A stretch of 64,000 nucleotides of DNA. Origin: Thermovenabulum sp049701175 (GTDB taxonomy: Bacteria; Bacillota; Thermosediminibacteria; Thermosediminibacterales; Thermosediminibacteraceae). The position numbers and the translations under genes were made by a program. The notes below the pieces were generated by a model. It was given only the letters and a program-made list of their open reading frames with translations, had not been told where the DNA came from and ran no database searches. Each line of letters begins with the position of its first letter. Position 1 is the stretch's first letter. Where the stretch lies: contig NZ_JBNATW010000003.1 of NCBI RefSeq assembly GCF_049701175.1, positions 50,296 through 114,295 of the forward strand. The letters run 5' to 3'. Below are positions 62,405-64,000 of this stretch, one piece after another.

Positions 62405-62478
62405 TTTTCTCACCTTTCTATATTTCCTACTTTTATGTATAATGTTTAAATGTTGGAAAAATGATAAAATTTATGCGT

Positions 62479-62512
62479 TAAAAAATGGCTCCTCTAAAAA
62501 AGGAGCCATTTT
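62479..62512 (-). terminator. Terminator of the decarboxylase operon
   Basis: AAAATGGCTCCT / AGGAGCCATTTT with an 8-base loop, T run on the minus strand; it begins at the stop codon of the alpha subunit gene. Confidence 0.9.
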
Positions 62513-63909
62513 TACACCGGATAGTATTTAAATTTATTATCCTCAAAAAGAAGATTTGAATCGTATCTGTACTTCCCTGCTTCTCTTTCTTGGAAAAACT
62601 TCATCGCAATCTGTGGGAATAGAGCATAAGTTAGTACATCCTCTTCTTTTTCTATGAAACCCGATATAGCAGCAAAATCTTTTTCTAACTCAGGTTCTAA
62701 CAAGTCAGCAGGCCTGCAATCAATGGGTTCTTCATCTCCAATAATTTTCTTTTTAATTTCTGGATTTATTTCTCCTGGGGGTTTGCCATATAAACCTTTA
62801 ATGTAATTTTTAACTTCATTAATTACAACTTTATACCTTTCTCCCGTTATTACGTTTATTACAGCTTGGGTTCCTACAATTTGGCTTGTAGGAGTAACAA
62901 GCGGAGGATAACCCAAATCTTCTCTCACCCTTGGAACTTCTTTTAGTACCTCAGGGAGCTTGTTTAATGCGTTTTGCTGTTTTAACTGACTGGTAAGGTT
63001 GGATATCATTCCTCCGGGTATCTGATAATTTAAAACTGCAGTATCTACTATTGTAATAACGCTATCAATTTTGTAGTTTTCTCTTACTTTTTTGAAATGC
63101 TCCGATATTTCTGATAAAAGTTCTAAGTCAAGTCCAGTATCATATGAAGTATCTTTTAATACTGCCACAATAGTTTCGGTGGGAGGCTGGGACGTTCCCA
63201 AAGCAAATGGTGAAAGAGCTGTGTCAACTATATCTGCTCCAGCTTCAATAGCTTTTAAATAAGCCATAGAAGCCATACCGCTTGTGTAGTGGCTGTGAAC
63301 CTGAATAGGAATATTAATTTCTTCTCTTAACCTTTTAACTAATTCATAGGCATTATATGGTGTCAACAATCCTGCCATGTCTTTAATGCACAACGAATCT
63401 ATGCCTAACCCCACTAGTTTTTTGGCGATATCAACATAGTATTCCAAATTGTGTACTGGGCTAATAGTGTAGACGATAGTGCCCTGCGCATGGGCTTTAT
63501 ATTTTTTTGTAGCTTCTATAGCTTTTTGCATATTTCTTACATCATTTAAGGCATCAAATATTCGTATTATATTAATTCCATTATCTATAGACTTTTTCAC
63601 AAAAAACTCAACAACATCATCCGGATAATGGTGATATCCAAGAAGGTTTTGCCCTCTCAAAAGCATCTGTAAAGGTGTTTTTTTGATTTTTTCTTTTAGT
63701 TTTCTTAATCTTAACCATGGATCTTCATTTAAATACCGTAGGCAACTATCAAAGGTAGCTCCACCCCATGCCTCAAGAGAATGATAACCTACCTCGTCTA
63801 ATTTTTCTGCTACAGGCAGCATTTCTTCGGTTTTCATCCTTGTTGCAATAAGAGATTGGTGAGCATCCCGTAAAATAGTATCTGTAATGCCGATTTTCTT
63901 CTTCTGCAA
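62512..63909 (-). CDS. Oxaloacetate decarboxylase alpha subunit/pyruvate carboxylase B-type carboxyltransferase
   Basis: About 465 residues. Carboxyltransferase TIM barrel with DTILRDAHQSLIATRM, EAWGGATFDSCLRYLNEDPW, IRIFDALND, the metal/catalytic CIKDMAGLL and HSHYTSGMA, then the PYC_OADA conserved region (PGGMISNL ... GYPPLVTPTSQIVGTQAV). It ends before any biotin-attachment domain, so the biotin carrier must be a separate protein. With the beta-subunit gene upstream it should belong to a Na+-pumping decarboxylase in the membrane. TTG start at 63909 after AAAGGAG. Confidence 0.9.
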   Translation of the reverse strand: MQKKKIGITDTILRDAHQSLIATRMKTEEMLPVAEKLDEVGYHSLEAWGGATFDSCLRYLNEDPWLRLRKLKEKIKKTPLQMLLRGQNLLGYHHYPDDVVEFFVKKSIDNGINIIRIFDALNDVRNMQKAIEATKKYKAHAQGTIVYTISPVHNLEYYVDIAKKLVGLGIDSLCIKDMAGLLTPYNAYELVKRLREEINIPIQVHSHYTSGMASMAYLKAIEAGADIVDTALSPFALGTSQPPTETIVAVLKDTSYDTGLDLELLSEISEHFKKVRENYKIDSVITIVDTAVLNYQIPGGMISNLTSQLKQQNALNKLPEVLKEVPRVREDLGYPPLVTPTSQIVGTQAVINVITGERYKVVINEVKNYIKGLYGKPPGEINPEIKKKIIGDEEPIDCRPADLLEPELEKDFAAISGFIEKEEDVLTYALFPQIAMKFFQEREAGKYRYDSNLLFEDNKFKYYPV

Positions 63910-63941
63910 TCGACATACTCCTTTCACAAAAAATATAACTT

Positions 63942-64000
63942 TTATCCATATAATGAAAGCAGTACACCTGCAACAATAGCAGTACCTATAACCCCTGCCA
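63942..64000 (-). CDS. 3' end of a sodium-pumping decarboxylase beta subunit
   Basis: The last 18 codons visible encode AGVIGTAIVAGVLLSLYG and a stop. This closely resembles the C-terminal membrane helix of OadB/GcdB-type beta subunits (ending around GPNVAGVIGSAVAAG...). The gene continues past the window edge. It lies 32 bases before the alpha subunit gene. Confidence 0.65.
   Translation of the reverse strand, partial: AGVIGTAIVAGVLLSLYG

Noticed and set aside
1..64000. CRISPR arrays, rRNA genes or a replication origin
   Set aside because: No regularly spaced repeats, no rRNA sequence and no DnaA-box cluster was seen; the terminus-like signals argue against an origin.

Overview
The window comes from a low-GC, strictly anaerobic Gram-positive bacterium, most likely a thermophilic member of the Clostridia (Thermoanaerobacter/Thermosediminibacter-like). 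The evidence is strong GGAGG ribosome sites with many TTG/GTG starts, SpoVK, an S-layer-anchored protein, a Thermus-type PyrE, a double-cubane reductase pair, a selenocysteine-containing SelD and part of a sodium-pumping decarboxylase. The species assignment is inference.

Layout. 1-3.8 kb: an unidentified partial gene with a metallophosphoesterase, a DUF362 ferredoxin protein, and a decayed ISNCY-type insertion sequence beside an ABC-ATPase fragment. 4.0-5.1 kb: tRNA-Trp (minus), a small HIRAN protein and a tRNA-Asp/Gly/Leu operon. 5.3-12.0 kb: a PrpR-type sigma-54 activator followed by a sigma-54 promoter and a five-gene sugar-acid operon (split UxaA-family dehydratase, KdgT-like permease, four-carbon sugar-acid kinase, PdxA2-like dehydrogenase). 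12.0-15.5 kb: activase plus double-cubane reductase, then an FMN alpha-hydroxy-acid dehydrogenase. 15.7-19.2 kb: a MacA/LolD/MacB-like efflux system. 19.2-22.9 kb: selenium/sulfur handling (selD with an in-frame UGA, a class V aminotransferase, DUF3343, LysR). 22.9-29.0 kb: S-layer protein, TPP riboswitch-thiT, an orphan peptide-binding lipoprotein and a second sigma-54 activator. 29.3-33.2 kb: Rrf2 regulator, small GTPase, unknown membrane proteins, a methionine gamma-lyase-like protein and lexA.

At 33.43 kb lies a sequence closely resembling the Firmicute dif site. Most genes to its left are on the plus strand and every gene to its right is on the minus strand, so the window appears to span the replication terminus.

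Right of dif, all minus strand: 33.7-41.7 kb is a murein-peptide recycling operon (dipeptide epimerase, binding protein, two permeases, NlpC/P60 peptidase, two ATPases) resembling the ykf genes of Bacillus. 41.8 kb holds DUF3870. 42.3-52.0 kb is the complete de novo UMP operon pyrB-pyrC-carA-carB-pyrK-pyrF-pyrE-pyrD behind a PyrR-type leader with two tandem terminators. 52-62.4 kb carries spoVK, hfq, miaA, mutL, mutS, miaB, a family-4 uracil-DNA glycosylase and a VanW-family protein. 62.5-64 kb has the alpha subunit and the 3' end of the beta subunit of a sodium-pumping decarboxylase.

The points most worth follow-up are the dif/strand-switch boundary, the selenocysteine codon that hides the real start of selD, the paired operators and -24/-12 promoter of the sugar-acid operon, and the double attenuator of the pyr leader.
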